Assembly (NCBI RefSeq): GCF_016545825.1
Contig: NC_052622.1
Span: forward strand, 14,922,120-14,986,119
Direction of reading: 5' to 3'
DNA length: 64,000 nt
DNA from: Eucalyptus grandis
Lineage: Eukaryota > Streptophyta > Magnoliopsida > Myrtales > Myrtaceae
A program made the position numbers and the translations under genes. Shown piece after piece: positions 11,698 through 23,268 of this stretch. The stretch's first letter is position 1. The number at the start of each line of letters is the position of its first letter. The notes beneath the pieces are model-generated. The model was not told the origin of the DNA. It ran no database searches and saw only the letters and a program-made list of their open reading frames with translations.

Positions 11698-12614
11698 TTA
11701 TGGAAGGGCAAAGCAACACCAGGCCACCATATTTTGATGGAAATGAATACAACGTTTGGAAAAACAAAATGAAGGCATTCCTAAGATCAAGAGATCCCTT
11801 ACAATGGGATGTTGTGAAAAAGGAATCAATCCCACTAATGCGTCTACATCAAATAAGAATGACAAAGACAAAGAAACCAAACCCCCTGCTCCTATGTCTC
11901 GGACGGAGATGTCCAAAAAAGAAGCTTTTGATGCAAAAACCATTTACTCTTTATATTGTGCATTGTCTCCTGCTGAGTATAATAGAATTTTTTTCATGTG
12001 AAATAACTAAGGAAGTCTAGAATAGACTTGATGTTACTTATGGAGGGACTGATCGTGTAAAAGAGACAAAAGTAAAATTCCTGCTCGACAAATATGAATC
12101 CTTCAAAATGAAGCAAAGAGAGTCGATTGGAGATAAGTTCAATCGTTTTACAGAAATTGTAAATGGATTGGCATATCAAGGTCAGCCAATTTCTGCTCTA
12201 ATGAAGGTCAACAAATTTCTGCGAGGTCTCTCAAAAGATTGGAACCATGTCAAGACCTCAATCTGGGAGACTCAAAGGATCATGTCTCTTTCTGTTGATG
12301 AATTGATTGGCACTCTTCAATCTACGAAGTGGAACAAATTGTTGATGAAGATCCTGAAGGTAAGAAGTCCATTGCTTTAAAAGCTAATGCTGATTATGAT
12401 GATACAAACTCAGAAAATGACATGGACGACGAAGAACTTGCCTTTATGATCAAGAAATTCAAAAAGCTGAGCAGAAAATGAAGGAAATTCGGTGGAAGAA
12501 GACAATACAAGCAGAATGGGCAGAAAAGAACAATGAAAGAAGATGATGAGCAAGGAAATATATGCTTGATGGCACATTCAGACTCAGACTCCAGAATCAA
12601 AGTCTGACTCAAAA

Positions 12615-15533
12615 TGTGACATCCTGAATTTTTCAATTCTACTTTCAATTAAATTAATTGGGCCTTTCATCAACGCACCTATAATGCTAGTCTCAGAGCT
12701 GATCACTCCTAAGATAACTAGACTATCTGGGGAAGTCACTAAGGGATTTTAATGCATTAGACTTAAGAATTGGACTAGGAATCGACTACTCGACCATGCT
12801 CATTTGCCGAGATCATTATAGCATAGTAAAGATCGATTAGAAATCAGAAATAGGTCGGTTCGACCGAGATGTGTGGTTAAACGAATTGAGAAATTCTCGG
12901 CGATTGACACTAGACTGATTTTTCTGTTGTTTTAGTACCTTGTCTCGTATTTGAATCCTCGAGATATTCACGACAACCGAGAGTCGCTAATGTGTCGAAG
13001 AGGTTCATTGTGGCTCAAAGAAAATCGATAATGGGTCATTTTCACTAAAAATTTCTTAAAAGCTACTCGGTAGCCTAAGTCACGCTAAAATCATGTCAGA
13101 TTGAAATTAACTGCAAATTTGAACCCGATTTCAAAAATTGAAAGTTCTGTCATGTCATGAGTCATTTTAGGAATATCAACTCAGTCTCTGAAGATTTTTT
13201 CTGCAAACCGAGTTTTTGGTGGAAAAAGTCGAGATATGGCCATTTTCGACTAGAAAATGCAGAGGATTCATTTTTTATCACGCAATTGGGTTCATTGGTG
13301 AGGAAAAATGCCAATTTGATCGAGGACTCGATAAGTGAATTTTTAGAAGCCGAATTACACCGATTCACGAAGGAATTGAATTCCAATTGAAGGAAATTCA
13401 ATCAAAATTCGTATGCCCCCATGGACATAACTTGTGGACCACTTCAAGGGCTTCTAGAAGGTTTTATGGCTGGAAATTGCAGAGGATACAGTTGGGTTGA
13501 GTGGGGCCAAGTCAAGGGGACCAAGGATGAGGTTGAAGACCACGGTGGCCCCCTCCGTACCATCAACCAGCCCCCATCTTCAGCCCTTGGAGCTTCAAAA
13601 CTTTCCAGAGAACCGAGCTGCAGCCCCCCAAGCTGCCGCGCCACCCATCCGAAGCCCGGAACCACCGCCGCTCGCCCGCACGCGTCCCTCCGCCTCGCTA
13701 CATCCGGCCGCCTCCTTCTCGCCCGCTCGGCGTCCTACAAGGCCTCTTGATCATCGTCGAAGCCTACACATCGCCATCTAGTCTCCGCCTGTCACCGGGA
13801 AGCCCGTCGAACCGCTGGAAGCCCTTCGCCGATTCTTTGTCATTTGTTTCGGCCCGAGCTAGCCCGTTCAGCCCCTTTCTCGACCAAGACCGAGAACCAA
13901 AGAGCAGTGGGTTTTCCGGCCACTGTTGAGCCCGTTTTCAAGCCTTTCCCAACCCCGTTTGGTGGTCCCACTTTGGAGTTTCTCGTTCCTCACCGCATCC
14001 CCGTCGTTTTGATTCGAGCGGATCATTAAGCAAGTGAGTTTAACTCACTAATCCCTGCTTAGTAAGTTAATGACGTTTAAGGGTTGATTAGTTTATACTA
14101 AATATGGATTAGGTAGATAGTTAGGATAGATTAGTGAATTGATTGATCGATATTGCATGTTAAGTGGTTAATTTGGTGCAATTAGCAACTAAATAGGCTC
14201 TAGAATTATTTTATGAGTCTCGAAAATTTTCCGGGCCCGTTTCGATATTTAATCGGGCGTTACGGGCCTAAGTGTGAATTTTTGGCATTTATTAATTATT
14301 TTTCATAATTATTTAATTATTAATTTATTTTTCAGAAATTAGACCGAGATAGCCAATGACCGGAATTTTATGTCGATTGCGGTGGTGTAATCTGTTTAAT
14401 TAATTGACTGCTATTTTGTGCAAATTGAGTGTGTTTTGTAATTTTGGGAATAATCCCAAAATTTATTTAACTTCAATAAATAAATTAGAAAATCACCGGG
14501 CGTGGGTTGACAACGCCAAAAATGTTTCTATCGACCATATAATTAGTGGGATTTTATGAAATAAGGATATTATCTTTTGGCTTAGGCCGATCGTGTACCC
14601 ACACACAGGATTATTTTTATCGGGTATTTTTAACATGAAGAAAATAGGCCGGGACATTATTTAATTGAGGAATTCAAGTGGAAAGCTCAATGTCCTTGGC
14701 CATGGGTGAATAATCATGTAGTGGCTTATAGCCATGGTAGGATGACCATTGAAGGATGAGGTGATGTGTGTTGTGTATGACAATATGGGATGGGTTAAGA
14801 AAACGGCCAAAATATGGCTGTGCCCATTGGGCCGTGATTTACCGCTGAATATCTAGTAGGCCGTGCCCGTGGGGCCGTGATTTATAAATGGGAACAAGTG
14901 ATTGAACTTGATAGATAGTATTGAAGGATATAACCCTGATATGGTCTTGTTGACATGGAATCGACTGCATCGATTGATCGATGTCTCGATCTATCTGGAT
15001 GATTTGATTTGTTGATGTGATTTAGTGAATGTTTGAATTATATCGAGTTGCATGAAGGAACTAAGGTAAAGGTAAGTCCTCTGACTCGTGTTTTTACTTA
15101 GGCAGCCCTTGGGGCGTATTTTCTTCCTAGTCGGGTCTTAAGGGTTGAACTTGCTGAGACGTCGTCTCACCCCGTTATGGGATAACATTTCAAGTCCCTA
15201 GTTAATAGCTGTGGAGGACCCGAAGCCCGAAATCTAGGAGGTCGAGTCCGAAGAATTGGCGAACGTGTCTGACTCGTTAGTCATAGAACAATTCCCTTTT
15301 TGTTGAGAGCCAATTCTTTTTGTAGGCTTCTGTGTATAAACTGGTGTGTTTATAATAAATGTGTTTTGAAAAATTATGGCCCTACTTTTCTATCCCATCT
15401 TGTTGTTGTTTGGGGATTATTATTCGCTTCCTCATGGGTATTAAAATGAATGGGTCGGCAATGCATCCTGGGTCATCGCTATTTAATCGATCGCAGAGGG
15501 ATGAGCACATGCTCGGAGGATCGGGGTGTGACA
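12615..15533 (+). repeat. Long solo-LTR-like insertion (gypsy-type) in E1 gag
   Basis: About 2.9 kb starting TGTGACATCC and ending GGGTGTGACA, with TG...CA ends and no coding capacity. It sits inside the acidic, repeat-rich part of gag; the gag reading continues after it. I found no clean 5-bp target duplication; the surrounding 'cagac' repeats of gag make the edges uncertain by several bases. Internal features are a 27-bp 'ggccgtg...gtgattta' motif seen twice (14829-14885) and a GC-rich part at 13520-13990. Long LTRs with such ends are known in Ty3/gypsy; the class is an inference. Confidence 0.65.
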
Positions 15534-16198
15534 CAGACACAGACTTAGAATCAAAGTCTGATTCAGACACAGACTCAGAATCCGACAAGGAAATCAAGGT
15601 AAGTCATTTAGAAATTCCTACTAAAGTTCTTAAGTATATAAATGAGTTTTACTTAAATTTCAAATCTTATCTTAAAAGGATCTCCGAACTAAAAAAGGAG
15701 AATTCATGGCTTAGGCAACAAGATCTTTCTCGAAAAGAAAATTTTGAAATTTTGCAAAAAGATTTTCTACAAACAAAAGAAAGTCGAGATTTACTTATAA
15801 AAAAAAATGATTCTTTAAAGAAAGAATTTTCAAATTTTTCGACAAAATTTTCAAAGGGTTCAAAAACATTAGAGCATATCCTTTCCATACAGGTATCTTA
15901 CTATAATAAGTCGAGACTTGGTTTCAATAAGGAAAGTGATTTCCTATTAGATTTTCCTAAAGTTAATGAGAGACTTAGACAAAAACCTCCTAAACTTGCG
16001 TACAAAAAGCATTTTCAAAGAATCTTTACAAAACATGTTGGTCGAAATGCCCTCAAGTCTTTAAATTGTGGAGATTCAGAACACTTTGAGAAAGAATGTC
16101 CTAAAGTATGGAGATCTATTGAGAAAGATTGGATAAAAGCAACATACTCTACTAACTCTCATGGACCCAAGAAAAAATGGGTACCAAAGAAAAGATAA

Positions 16199-17436
16199 GT
16201 TGTTTTTGCAGGAAATAAAGGAAATGAAGAAACAGAATTTGATAAGGAATGTATTTTTATTTGGGCAAATAATTCTCATTATACTTGATATTTGACATAT
16301 CCTCGGTTGATTCAAATTTTATTATGACTGTATTCTATGATTTGTTTTATTAAAGAAAGAATCGTATGATTATTTTTGTATCTTGCTTAGAGACAATTGA
16401 GTTTATTTGGTTTGATTTTATGCTCTAAGATTTTATTATATTTTGCATACTAGAAATCTGTTTTACGTGATATTAATTTATTATGCAAAATATTCTTTCT
16501 TAAGTATTCAAGGATTTTATTTTCTATGATTTTATTGTGCTTTGACTAAGTGAGAATTTCCTTTTCAAGATATTATTGTGCATAATGTTCTTTCCTTAAA
16601 TACTTTGTTATGTTGAGTTTACAAATAATATTTGATTATTCTTGAAGATTTTCTATTTTGCTCTAACAAAATGGAAGGATCCAAATTGATGGATACCAAA
16701 AAGGAAATGAGTGCATTGCAGGAAATTCTATAAGGGAAGAATGATTGTGAGTTTACGTAGGTGCAATTAAAAAGGTATCTCATGCGAAGATTGGTAATGA
16801 TTTTTTTTTAATCAATGATATATTGCAAACATATACCTTGGATAAGAGAATATTTTTTTATCCTGCCTTGCAAATCTCTACATACATTTATCATTATTTT
16901 AGATGATTGCCTATGAATTATATATAATTTATATTGCAAATATCTTTTGTCATAAATATAAGGCATTGCAAGTTTTTACTTGATTTGGCACGTGATAGAA
17001 ATATCTACTTTCTTTTTGCGAAATGCATCAATAATATATTTTTGAGATTTATGCTTAAGGAAATCTCTTTGATCTTGAAAGATATTATTGCATATGCATG
17101 GATATTCTTGCTATATTTAGAAAGATATTTCTTATCGTTTTATATTCTCTACGTGATACTATATTTATTTTTATCACTTATTGATTATGACAAAAGGGGA
17201 GAGAGAATATAAATATGCATATGTGCTGATTGGTTGATATTATTTATTGCATAATATTGAGTTGCGGTTATTTTTTCTGTATATTCTTATGCTCAATCTA
17301 TTTGCTATCTTCTGCTATCTTTTATTTTGAATTAAATTATTCTTTAAGATTCCGTTGATTTATTAATATTTTTAAAAGTGTGATTACACATCTGCATATT
17401 CAGAGATTGTTTTATCATCATCAAAAAGGGAGAGAT
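16199..17436 (+). other. AT-rich non-coding 3' region of E1
   Basis: No pol domains are recognisable in any frame. The region is collinear with 62266 onward in E2, with shared words such as 'gagtttatttggttt' and 'atctgttttacgtgat', so absence of pol is a property of the family and not of one copy. Purine tracts caaaaggggagagaat (17191-17206) and aaaaagggagagat (17423-17436, touching the LTR) are candidate polypurine tracts; more than one such tract is a reported trait of Sireviruses. Confidence 0.75.
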
Positions 17437-18814
17437 TGTTAGGGAAATTCCTTATAATGTTTTGAAGATAACAAAATAAATCAAAGGTTACTAACGTGTT
17501 TAATAGTTGAGTAACAGACTATGCAGATGATAGAACGTGTAAAGTATATTGTCAAAGTCTATTCTAAAGATTTCCAGACTTCTGTGTCAAAGTCTGAAGA
17601 CTGCCAGACTTTTGTGTCAAAGTCTGTTTTACATTAGAAGTCTGCCCATTCTGACAAATTCCAAACTGAACCAGAAAACAGACTCTATGCTGAAACTGAA
17701 CTGAACCAGAAGACAAACTCTATGCTAAAGCTGAACTTGTTCAGACTGTGTCCAGACCTTAAGGCTAAACATATTTAGAACCAGAATATTTTTAGACTTA
17801 CATCTAGATTGTAAAGTCTACTTCAGTCTGAAAACTCTCAAACTTTACATCCAGAACGTGACAAGGTCTAGAACGAGACACAAGTTCAGAACGAAGCTTG
17901 TTCAGAACGAGACAACTTGACAAAATGTAACATAAGCCCCAAACATATAACGGCTAGTGATATGATTTGGATTTCACATCAAGATAGATTTGATTGACTC
18001 AATCTAATTGATTGACAATTGGATCTTGAAGACAAGAACTTTCTATACGAAGAAACTCTACTTATGGAAACCAAGATTCTGTTTGTATAGGCGATCAGAA
18101 TCAACTTGAGATTCTACTTTTGTCACTCAACGGCTACCAAATCTTCTACAGATCTGTCCAATGAGTAGATTGGAAGACGATCTTCTAGATACTGTCCAAC
18201 GGCTAGTTTGGAAGTTGAGGAGTATTTAAGGAGACCATGGACCGATGAGCAAGCAAGAGACGGAGCGTGGAATTTATAATTCCAAAGTCTGAGTGAACTT
18301 CAATCATACACTTGTCTCTTGTGAGCTTAAACGTTTGTGATCGTGAGAGAAGTGTATGATCGAAGTTCGCTCAAACTTTGGAATTATAAATTCCATGCTC
18401 CGTCTCTTGCTTGCTCATCGGTCCATGGTCTCCTTAAATACTCATTCACTTCCAAACTAGCCGTTGATACCAAAAGAGTGACTTAGTAAGATAGTGTGAT
18501 CTACCACTAAGTGTTTGCACTCAAAGTTGTAATCTCTTGTTGATTGCATAGTGGAATCCAACCAAAAGGCTGTTAGCGTGGAAGAGTGGACGTTGGCTTG
18601 ATCTAAGCTGAACCATTATAAATTCGGTGTTCTTATTCTCTTCCCGAACTACTTTATTTTGTTTGTAGTTCTATTTAGCTGCTAAAGTCTGAACTCGCTC
18701 AAAGTCTGTTGTTCTTTAGACTTAGTTTCAAAAGTAAAATATTTTTACTGTTCTTTGCGAAAAATTGTCTTCACACCTATTCACCCTCTTCTAGGTGTTC
18801 ATACTAACACTTTC
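17437..18814 (+). repeat. 3' LTR of E1
   Basis: 1378 bp, TGTTAGGGAAAT...CTAACACTTTCA. It is longer than the E2 LTR mainly because of an inverted copy of its own promoter region (18352-18465). Compared with the 5' LTR there are many substitutions, so the insertion is not recent. Confidence 0.85.
18199..18465. repeat. Inverted duplication of the LTR promoter region (hairpin)
   Basis: The left arm 18199-18311 (aacggctagtttgg ... catacac) recurs as reverse complement at 18352-18465 (gtgtatgat ... ccaaactagccgtt). By eye the arms are roughly 94% identical, with a 40-base loop. Each arm contains the TATTTAA box (18223-18229; reversed 18434-18440), so the two boxes face each other. E2 and the E1 5' LTR lack the reversed arm, so this was acquired by the 3' LTR or its parent, probably by a template switch. 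Confidence 0.88.
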
Positions 18815-18879
18815 ATGTTAAACTTCTACTTTTATTTTTTTTTGCAAAATTTAAGCTTACAGAATCTAAATTTAATGGA

Positions 18880-20430
18880 CACAAAAAAAATTAGAGGGAA
18901 GGACATCTAGAATGCTAAAATTTGGCACGAATAGACACTTAAATGTTAAAAGTTAGGATAGTGACACTTAAGTATCAAAATTGGAGCAAAATGGATCCAT
19001 TAAGTGTTAATGGTAAGAAAATTCAGCCAAAATGCTGACGTGACGATTTTTCGGCTAGACAAATGCAAAATAACGTCATTTTGCAAGCTGACGTGGCTAA
19101 AAAAGTGCAAAAACGATGTCATTTTTGCTGCTGACGTGGGATTAATTAAACCAAATTTTAAAATAAAATTTAAATTCAAAAAGAAAAGAGGAATGTAGAT
19201 GGAGATTGCAGGCGGCCAGGGTTGAGCCCTTGCCATTCGGCAACTTCTTTTAAAAAAAAAAATGGTTTTAAATTTAATTTAATTAATATTTATATTAAAA
19301 TTTGAAAGGGCTAGTAACAACACCTGGAGGGGGGGTGAATAGGTGTAAAAATAATTTTGCAAGTAATTTACTTTTTAGAGAATGACGAGCTATGAATGAG
19401 TTCAGAATTTAGCAATTAGATAAAACTATGAACAAAATAAAAATAGTTCAGGAAAGAGAATAAAAACACAAGGTATATAGTGGTCCGGCTTAGATCAAAC
19501 CTACGTCCACTCTCCCATGATGACAGTCCACTAGCTGGATTTCATTAAGAATCAAAAGAGATTTTACAGTCTTGTAGTCTTGACTTCACAGTGAAGAACC
19601 TCTACGGGTCTCACACAAAGTCTCACTATGAGTTTCTCTCTTTTGTATACAACTTTGAGCTCGGTGAATGAAATATCAAGGAACTATGAAGTTTTAGACT
19701 TTGAAATTTCTCTTTCACACAAACACTCGAACAACTAGAGAGTCTGCCTTAAATACTCCTTCATGCCTTCACGACCGTTAGTAATTTCAGAAGGAATTCT
19801 TCCAATCTACCCGTCGAATAGAATCAATCAAGGAAATCTTGAGTCATTAGATGATTGAGATGAAAGCCCGTCAATCCCGTTCGCCCATACAATCAGGATC
19901 TTGGTTTCCATAAGTAGAACTTTCCAAGTTTGCTTGCCTTCCAAAAGATTTGATTATCGGAATTGATTTCATTAAGGATAATTAATCATGTAGGTGCTAT
20001 ATCCAACCATAAAGTCATCCATAAGCCATACGAATCGAATCCTTGAAGAAATAAAGATAATCTCGCATCTGGGCAAGTCTTCATTCTTCAGTAGCATTCA
20101 ATTTGGAATCTGTCAGTGTGAGCAGACTTTGAACCTAAAGTTTGGCGGTCTTCAGACTTTGACACTTCAGTCTGGAAGTCTTCAAATTATACTATAGAAA
20201 GGTTTTGTCAACTTCAAAATAGTAAATGAGTTTTCTCCAACAAAATTCAGATCTGCGTCAAAACTATGTCACTTTGGCCTTTTTTTTTTTGCTAAGTCAA
20301 CTTCCAGCAAGCCACGTTGGCGAGCAATAATAATAAAAAATTACCATGTAAGATTTCTTAATTTTTGGCACTTAAGTATCCCATGTGCCAAGTTTTGGCA
20401 CTTTGGTTATTCTTTTGCCGAAAAAATTAC
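18880..20430. mobile_element. AT-rich MITE-like remnant, split by a solo LTR
   Basis: The two sides of the solo LTR (18880-19302 and 20243-20430) share, in opposite orientation, words like 'ttggcac..a..cacttaa' and 'cacttaagtat', suggesting terminal inverted repeats of a Mutator-like MITE similar to the one at 51890-52634. The ends were not resolved and no target duplication was found, so this is a tentative call. Confidence 0.4.
19303..20242 (-). repeat. Solo LTR related to the Sirevirus-like LTRs
   Basis: 940 bp. On the plus strand it starts TGAAAGGGCTAGTAACAAC and ends TTTTCTCCAACA, the reverse of LTRs that begin TGTTGGAGAAAA. It is flanked by 5-bp repeats AAATT (19298-19302 and 20243-20247). 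No internal region remains. It is diverged from 23269-24232 and 39674-40637 but alignable through the 'aggtgtaaaaataatttt' and 'aaacctacgtccactctc' regions. Confidence 0.82.
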
Positions 20431-20989
20431 ATCTTTCAAAATACACACTTTGCTTAACTTGATGAAAGTATTATATTTAGTCAATAACTTTTTGAAAACA
20501 ACGACTACCAAAACTATACATAAGGTATTCGCAATTTTCCAAACTATAAAATGTACGTTGCTTTTTGGGATTTGGTTCTGGAATGACATTACAAAATTTC
20601 GTACATTTTCGTGTTTTTATTTCTTGTATTCTTTTTGTCGTCAAAGCTTTCTCCCGAAAGGCAAGGATCCAGTGGGAAAATTCTTTGGAGTTTCGGGCTT
20701 GGTCTGGGAGTCCCCGCAAGCGAAGCTGGGCCGTACTTAGTGGATTATACATAGGACGCTTCTGTTTTTTATGCTGTTTGCTATTTAATCGAATATATAA
20801 TATTGAGTTAAGACATAATATACGTAACAATGATAATAGAGCTGGCTGAATTTGCATGCAGCATAATATTTGAATTTTAAATTCAGAACGCGTATAGGAA
20901 GAGTGCGATGATTACCAAAAATAATAATAATAATAATAATGGAAGAACATGATAACCTATCATCGATATTAGAAAAAAAGAAACAAAAT
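20431..20989. other. Intergenic, no gene recognised
   Basis: Several overlapping open frames of 60-126 codons on both strands have no recognisable family, no shared composition with neighbouring genes and no start context, so none is called. A short (aat)n microsatellite lies at about 20918-20940. Confidence 0.5.
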
Positions 20990-21690
20990 AGTGGCTACCT
21001 ATCAAAAGATTATGCTCGGGCGTCAAAATTGATTTGAGGAAAAGATTCCCAATAGAAAGAAATGATTTCTCCAAGTCAAGTACCATGTTAATTAAAACTG
21101 TAGGAAAGTCAAGATTATTGAGAATGATCGATGTAACCAAAAGATCGTGTAGTTAAATCTTGAATGCCCAATCAATAATACCATGAGCATCTTTCAATAC
21201 CAAATCACCTCTAGACGTGAGCATTAGCGTTGTGCCGATCTTTACGGGGTTGTTTCGGTTGGCAAACCGCACTACTTGTGGAAGTCCCATAATGGGTTGA
21301 ACAATTAAAGCACCACTGTCAACATGGACGATGAAAACAACAAAGAGGTAAGTGTTGCGGTTAAAATCACAGTAGAAGCTGTAGGCCTAGGCGGCACCAT
21401 CCGCACCTTTGCCTCGAAGTAGAATTGGCGGCACAATTGATCCATCTGTGTAGGGGATGGAATGATTAGCTGTTGCATTATTCGTCCACTGTTTTTGAAG
21501 CATGGCAGTTGTATAATCGTAATCCTGAGTTTGAGCATCAATGAAGTTTGAGCACTACGATAGGAAACAAAAGAACAGAGACTGCAGAATGAGACCATGG
21601 CCTGCGGTGAAACCTTGACCTGAGAGAAGATTGAGAAAGGAAGAGAGGAAAGAAGAGGATGGGAATGAAGGATTTGAGGTTTAGGAGGCA
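20990..21690 (-). pseudogene. S-domain receptor-like kinase pseudogene P2 (5' part)
   Basis: Reading on the minus strand from about 21600, the start context (gaccatggcc on the plus strand), the pyrimidine-rich leader and the signal-peptide region (MVSFCSLCSF, against MVSICSLCSF in the intact gene) are preserved. Frameshifts then move the lectin region across frames (21200-21560). The kinase domain is absent. 20990-21180 is a non-coding block repeated at 57370-57560. Copia element C begins about 200 bp upstream of this start codon, and the matching upstream sequence reappears beyond the nest at 44430-44515. Confidence 0.8.
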
Positions 21691-21796
21691 TTCCGGTAGT
21701 TCATGCAAATGCTTTTTAATGTCAACTTTCAGCTTGATATAAGAAAAATAGGAAAATTGCACAAACCGTCCTAAATTTTGTGTATGTTAATACAAT

Positions 21797-22470
21797 TGTT
21801 AAATATATTTCTCGAGTTTGAGTCCGAGAAGTAAAGTTTCCTAATTCAAGTAGATTTCCTATATTGAATAGGTTTCCTAATTGACTAGTTTTCCTAATTT
21901 GAGAAGGTTTCCTCAAAAGTATTTCCTGTTTTGGATCCAATTCTTGCCTATATATAAGAAGGGGATGTTCTTTGTTAAGTGCATCAAAGAGGAGCTTTTG
22001 ATTGTGAATTTCGCCCTGAAGATATCCAAGAGTCTTGAAGCGTTATCTTGTTCAATGAGTGCCATGGGTGCACAATTTGTGCGTGACGTCCATTGCTGGG
22101 TGCTTGGTAGCGGGTTCATGCAGCAAAGCTTACTTGTGAATTACATCCAAAAAGATCAGTGTTTGTAGTCATGAAATCTTGTGGTAAGATTTGTGAATTT
22201 CTTTGTGAGATCGAGAAATTATTTCGCGAGAAATTTCAGGGCTAAACATTGCATGCTTTATTGGATGTAATTAGGACTTGGGAAACAATGAGCGTGTTTG
22301 AGTTATTTGAGTATGGTTGTAATTTCCATTGTATTGCTTGATCTATAGTGAAATTTTTTGTCTATTCACCCCTTGGACATAGGTTGTTACGATCAAGTCA
22401 AGTAAATATGATGTCCAGTTTATTCTCTTATTTTGTATATTTTATTGTTTGATTGCTCACTTTCCGCAAA
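21797..22470 (+). repeat. 5' LTR of element C
   Basis: About 674 bp, starting TGTTAAATATATTT. It contains a TATATAAGAAGG core at about 21952-21963, a likely TATA box. The 3' edge is set by alignment with the primer-site region of D, but the primer site itself is degraded, so the edge may be off by some bases. Confidence 0.75.
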
Positions 22471-22523
22471 AATTAGTATTTGCGCCAGACTTGGCTGAGC
22501 TAAAGCGAATCTATGGTGACATG

Positions 22524-23268
22524 AAAACAAAAAGTGAGAATTAATAGATTTGATAGGAATAATTTTAGTTTCTAGAAGATACAAGTTGAGAATTATCTCT
22601 ATTAGATGAAACTACACTTTCCCCTGTCTAAGGAGAAACCAGAGTTGATGGAGCAAGCTAACTGGGAATTGCTAGATAGATGAGTTATGGATGTTATTCG
22701 GCTAACATTGGCTCGAGACTCCATGGATTGGATGGGTGTGGAGTTTTGGTGGATTTTAACATAGTTAGTTACCCAAGTGTCTGGGAGTAACTTAACTAAC
22801 TGATCTCAAAGGATTTGTTTAGGAACATGGATATAGAAGGTTTGGTCAAATCCAGCAAGAGATTCACCTTTGTCTCGATGGTTTATGCCTTAGGCACCAG
22901 ATGATGAAAAGTGTGAAGGAAAAGACTGCTACTAGTTTTACGAAAGCCCTATCGGCTATTGTACGAGAAACCCTCTACAATAATAAAAGTTTATTTCATG
23001 TGATGTCTATCTAATTTGAAGATGAACGAAGGTGCATTAGTTGTAGATCATATCAATGAATTCAATGTGTTTATTAGTCAATTGAGTTTAGTTGAGATCG
23101 ACTTTGAAGATTGGGGTATGTGCTTTGATTTTGTTGTCTCATTGCCTAATAATGGAATACTACTGTTAGTAATTCCTCTGGCTTAACAACCTTGAAGTTT
23201 GATGGAGTTCGAGATTTAATTCTGAGTGAGGACATCTGTAGAAGATAATATGGAGAACCGGTATATGG
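22524..23268 (+). pseudogene. Element C gag, 5' part
   Basis: Decayed counterpart of the intact gag at 29688-30842: alignable stretches around ELMEQANWELLDR, IRLTLARD, DHINEFNVFISQLS and LILSEDIC. It contains stops (for example CGA to TGA near 22681) and frameshifts. The reading is cut by the Sirevirus-like element and resumes at 40643 with VGENRGR. Confidence 0.85.

Larger units (their letters stand above)
10623..16198 (+). pseudogene. E1 gag, split in three by two insertions
   Basis: Gag packages the retrotransposon RNA. The pieces are 10623-10650 (start codon and first residues), 11698-12614 (matrix/capsid-like part; motifs RPPYFDGNEYNVWKNKMKAF, KDWNHVKTSI, MSLSVDELIGTLQS) and about 15534-16198 (acidic Ser/Asp repeat, coiled-coil-like Lys/Glu stretch, zinc knuckle). 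The zinc knuckle has lost its first Cys (SLNCGDSEHFEKEC, against CSNCGDSKHFEKDC in E2). Frameshifts occur near 11815 and stops near 12020. Homology to E2 gag places every piece. Confidence 0.87.
8738..18814 (+). mobile_element. E1: gag-only Sirevirus-like LTR retrotransposon, interrupted
   Basis: LTRs of about 1.3 kb start TGTTAGGGAAAT and end near GTTCATACTAGCACT. A primer site follows the 5' LTR (10561) and the only recognisable gene is gag. Between gag (ending 16198) and the 3' LTR (17437) lie 1.24 kb of AT-rich sequence without pol. The outer flanks TGCTA (8733-8737) and TGTTA (18815-18819) match at four of five positions, consistent with a target duplication. A Harbinger-type element and a long LTR are inserted into gag. 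The gag start (MxSILAxGL) and LTR ends are shared with the pol-bearing element at 23269-40637, a likely autonomous partner. Confidence 0.85.

Noticed and set aside
11000..11737. 245-codon open frame on the plus strand
   Set aside because: It falls inside the Harbinger-type element, is built of repeated 'RDLAAL'-like low-complexity words, and runs across the element edge into gag.
15359..15533. N-terminal extension of the E1 gag ORF (start at 15359)
   Set aside because: The first ~58 codons are read from the inserted LTR. Real gag sequence begins only after 15533.
20450..20857. Cluster of ORFs of 94-126 codons on both strands
   Set aside because: They overlap each other in opposite strands, have no family resemblance, and are not repeated elsewhere in the window.
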